Below, piece by piece: positions 62,241 to 64,000 of a stretch of 64,000 bases of DNA. Under the pieces are notes generated by a model. It saw only the letters and a program-made list of their open reading frames with translations. It searched no databases and was not told where the DNA came from. The position numbers and the translations under genes were made by a program. Location of the stretch: contig JAWKTT010000025.1 in the NCBI GenBank assembly GCA_041398965.1, positions 1-64,000 on the forward strand. Reading direction: 5' to 3'. Source of the stretch: JAWKTT01 sp041398965 (GTDB taxonomy: Bacteria > Planctomycetota > Planctomycetia > Planctomycetales > Planctomycetaceae). Each line of letters begins with the position of its first letter. The first letter of the stretch is position 1.

Positions 62241-62369
62241 AACAGCCTGTTGCGGGGCAGGCTTTCCAGCCAGACATGGTGCCGTTTGATGTCTCGGCAA
62301 AAAAGCCTACGAGATGCTCCTCTTTGCCCAGATTAAAAATCTGACCCACGGTCGTTTTTCAACGGGCTG
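62241..62369 (+). repeat. Dispersed ~130-bp element, copy 4
   Basis: The block starts AACAGCCTGTTGCGGGGCAG, contains CCGTTTGATGTCTCGGCAAA, and ends CTGACCCACGGTCG then TTTTTCAACGGGCTG. The right end is the inverted form of the left end of the copy at 9819. No protein is encoded. Confidence 0.8.
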
Positions 62370-62464
62370 CGAACGAAATTCTTCTCTGACAACTGAACAC
62401 AGAACGATCAGCACTGCAGAAGTGTTGGTATGACTCGACGATCAAACATCGAATGGGGCGAGGT

Positions 62465-64000
62465 ATGTTGAAGCGACCAAAAAGTGGGGGATGGAAGGCG
62501 ATCTGGTACAGCCTGCGTCTGGCCCGGCGAGTCGGCTGGTGGAAGATGCGGAAGGCGATGCGAGGGAAGAACACCTGCAAGACCAGGCGGTCGGCATGGG
62601 TGGTCAACTTGGCGGGATGGTGAATGAAGGGGGTCATCCTCCCCGAAGTCTGCAAGAAGTTTCCAGGCGATGGCGTCCGACATGCAGGGGGAATGCACCC
62701 CGAATTTTTCGCGAAGACTTCGATCCAGCAACTTCGTGCGATGTCGCCGCGGCGTCAGTTGGAACACTCCGGTCGACTGACGCAGCCGATGTTGCTGAAG
62801 CAGGGAGCAACCCACTATCAGCCGATTTCGTGGGACGAGGCGGATCATCGTCGTGCGTGCCGCCTGGCGCGCAGGGTTGTATTGCCCAGAGCGAAGCTTC
62901 TTCATGCGAGTGGTCGGGCCCTCGAATGAGGCGGGGTTCCTCTTGCAACTGCTCTCGCGAGTCTTCGGGACAAACTACGTCAATAACTGTTCATTACTGC
63001 CATCAGGCGAGTGGAGGACTGGGGATGACGCTCTGGGACCGGAGCGGGACCGTCAAACTCGAAGACCTCAGGGACAAGAGACCTCTGCCATCTGGTCAGG
63101 CGAATCCGTCATCGAACCATCCGCGACTGATGCTGAGCGCTGATAACCTCCGTCGACGCGGCGGGAAGATTTATTCGCCTCCGCTAACCCGCTCAAGGAA
63201 CTCGGCCTCACCCAACTTTCGTCCTGAGTGATGTGCGGAGTCTGCTCTTCGGGACCGAGATTGCCGCTTTCGTATGTGCAACCCCACAGGGGTGACCTCG
63301 GCTCCTCACCGGTATCGCGAAGGAAGTGCTCGAAGGCAACGGCCAGTCGACTGACTTCATCTCCCGACACACGAAGCGGTTCTGGTTGACTTTGAACGAA
63401 CAGTGCAGGACTTCGTGGGACGCGATTGTGGCGGACAGCGGAGCTGATCGCGAGACGATCACGCAAATCGCCGACCAGCACCTGAAAGCGAAGAATGTCG
63501 TCATCGGATGGTGCATGGGGATCACCCATCTGCATGGCACCAACAACGTGCAGGCGATTGTGCAACCCCGCGTTGTTGCGGTGATGGTTGGTCGCGAGCA
63601 TGCCGGACTGATGCCGATTCGTGGGCATGGGCAACGTGCAAGGGTTGGGAACTGTCGGCGTGACCCCGGCTCTTAAGGGCGATGCTGATGCAGATCCAGC
63701 CTGACTCGGGATCGAAGTGCCGAAGTCGCCGGGTACGACACGATGGTCGCGGTGGCGGCTCATCGAGGAGAAATGGACTTTCGTTCAATCGGGAGGCAAC
63801 TCTGTATGGCAGCAATCCCGCGGCAGAGTATGTCCGCCTGCGAGGCGATGATAGATCAAAACGCCATCGTCTATCTGCGTCCACGACTGAACACCGGCCA
63901 TGCCTGGAACTGGCCAGACCTCTATCCTGCCAGTGCTGGCTATTTTCGTGATGAAGAGTCTCAGAAGACCTTCAAGAATCGATGTTCAGTTTCGTGAGAC
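62465..64000 (+). pseudogene. FdhF/YdeP-like molybdopterin oxidoreductase, heavily frameshifted and cut by the window end
   Basis: Pieces in all three frames add up to one gene. In order: GGWKAIWYSLRLARRVGWWK and NTCKT (62465 on), GMGGQLGGMVNEGGH, PEFFAKTSIQQLRAMSP, HSGRLTQPMLLKQGATHYQP, NEAGFLLQLLSRVFGTNYVN, YCHQASGGLGM, NPSSNHPRLMLSADNLRRRG, SLLFGTEIA, LLTGIAKEVLEG, AKNVVIGWCMGITHLHGTNN, VGREHAGLMPIRGHG, and LNTGHAWN. This is the formate-dehydrogenase-alpha-like FdhF/YdeP family, binding bis-MGD and a 4Fe-4S cluster. Roughly ten frame changes in 1.5 kb make it either a dead gene or very poor sequence at the contig end. The C-terminus lies outside the window. Confidence 0.85.

Overview
The window looks like a chromosomal segment from a planctomycete. 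Several families point that way: a Minf_1886-type (Planctomycetes/Verrucomicrobia-restricted) protein, a DUF1501 Tat protein, a LEPR-type sorting motif (VERLEDRILLAA), zinc-ribbon plus membrane-helix fusions, a very large DUF4175-like coiled-coil protein, and a formylmethanofuran dehydrogenase B subunit. These identifications come from reading the translations; no database search was run.

1-5 kb: end of an unknown gene, a secreted Gly/Asn/Gln-rich protein, fhcB, an anchored alpha/beta hydrolase and bioD. 5.1-11.7 kb: a signalling block with a sigma54 activator of NtrC type, a PAS histidine kinase, a REC-PAS-kinase broken by frameshifts, and two exported single-CxxCH (c-type haem) proteins. 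11.8-23.2 kb, minus strand: one compact operon holding a cNMP-fold protein, a group 3b-type [NiFe] hydrogenase (HydB, HydG, small and large subunits), its endopeptidase and hypA, B, F, C, D, E, mostly joined by 4-base stop/start overlaps. I find sigma54-type -24/-12 elements in front of the operon, in front of the second CxxCH gene and in front of the NtrC-type gene. A 17-bp perfect inverted repeat upstream of the regulator has a looser copy upstream of the first CxxCH gene. Together this suggests a local sigma54-controlled hydrogenase regulon.

23.7-43.1 kb: ahcY, rtcB, small conserved proteins, a class V aminotransferase, a YgfZ/GcvT-type protein, a prenyltransferase-repeat protein, the 2211-residue coiled-coil membrane protein with a 12-residue tandem repeat, and a Gfo/Idh/MocA oxidoreductase. 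43.3-45.9 kb: a toxin-like module (partial Hint domain plus a GIY-YIG-like tip, with two unknown small proteins) lying between two direct copies of a ~150-bp repeat. 46-54 kb: a pseudopilin-like protein, a WD40-type membrane protein, a frameshifted PPi-dependent phosphofructokinase, a DUF1501 protein and a LEPR-motif protein. 54.5-57.1 kb: a probable integron remnant, with a truncated integrase on the minus strand facing small plus-strand genes separated by attC-like sites. 58-64 kb: DUF6940-like and VOC proteins, an iron-type alcohol dehydrogenase overlapping a PQQ-like beta-propeller gene, and a heavily frameshifted FdhF/YdeP-like molybdopterin oxidoreductase running off the end.

A ~130-bp dispersed element with inverted ends occurs at least four times. 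Several otherwise well-conserved genes (kinases, hypE, pfp, fdhF-like) carry clustered frameshifts; whether these are pseudogenes or patches of poor sequence cannot be decided from the sequence alone.
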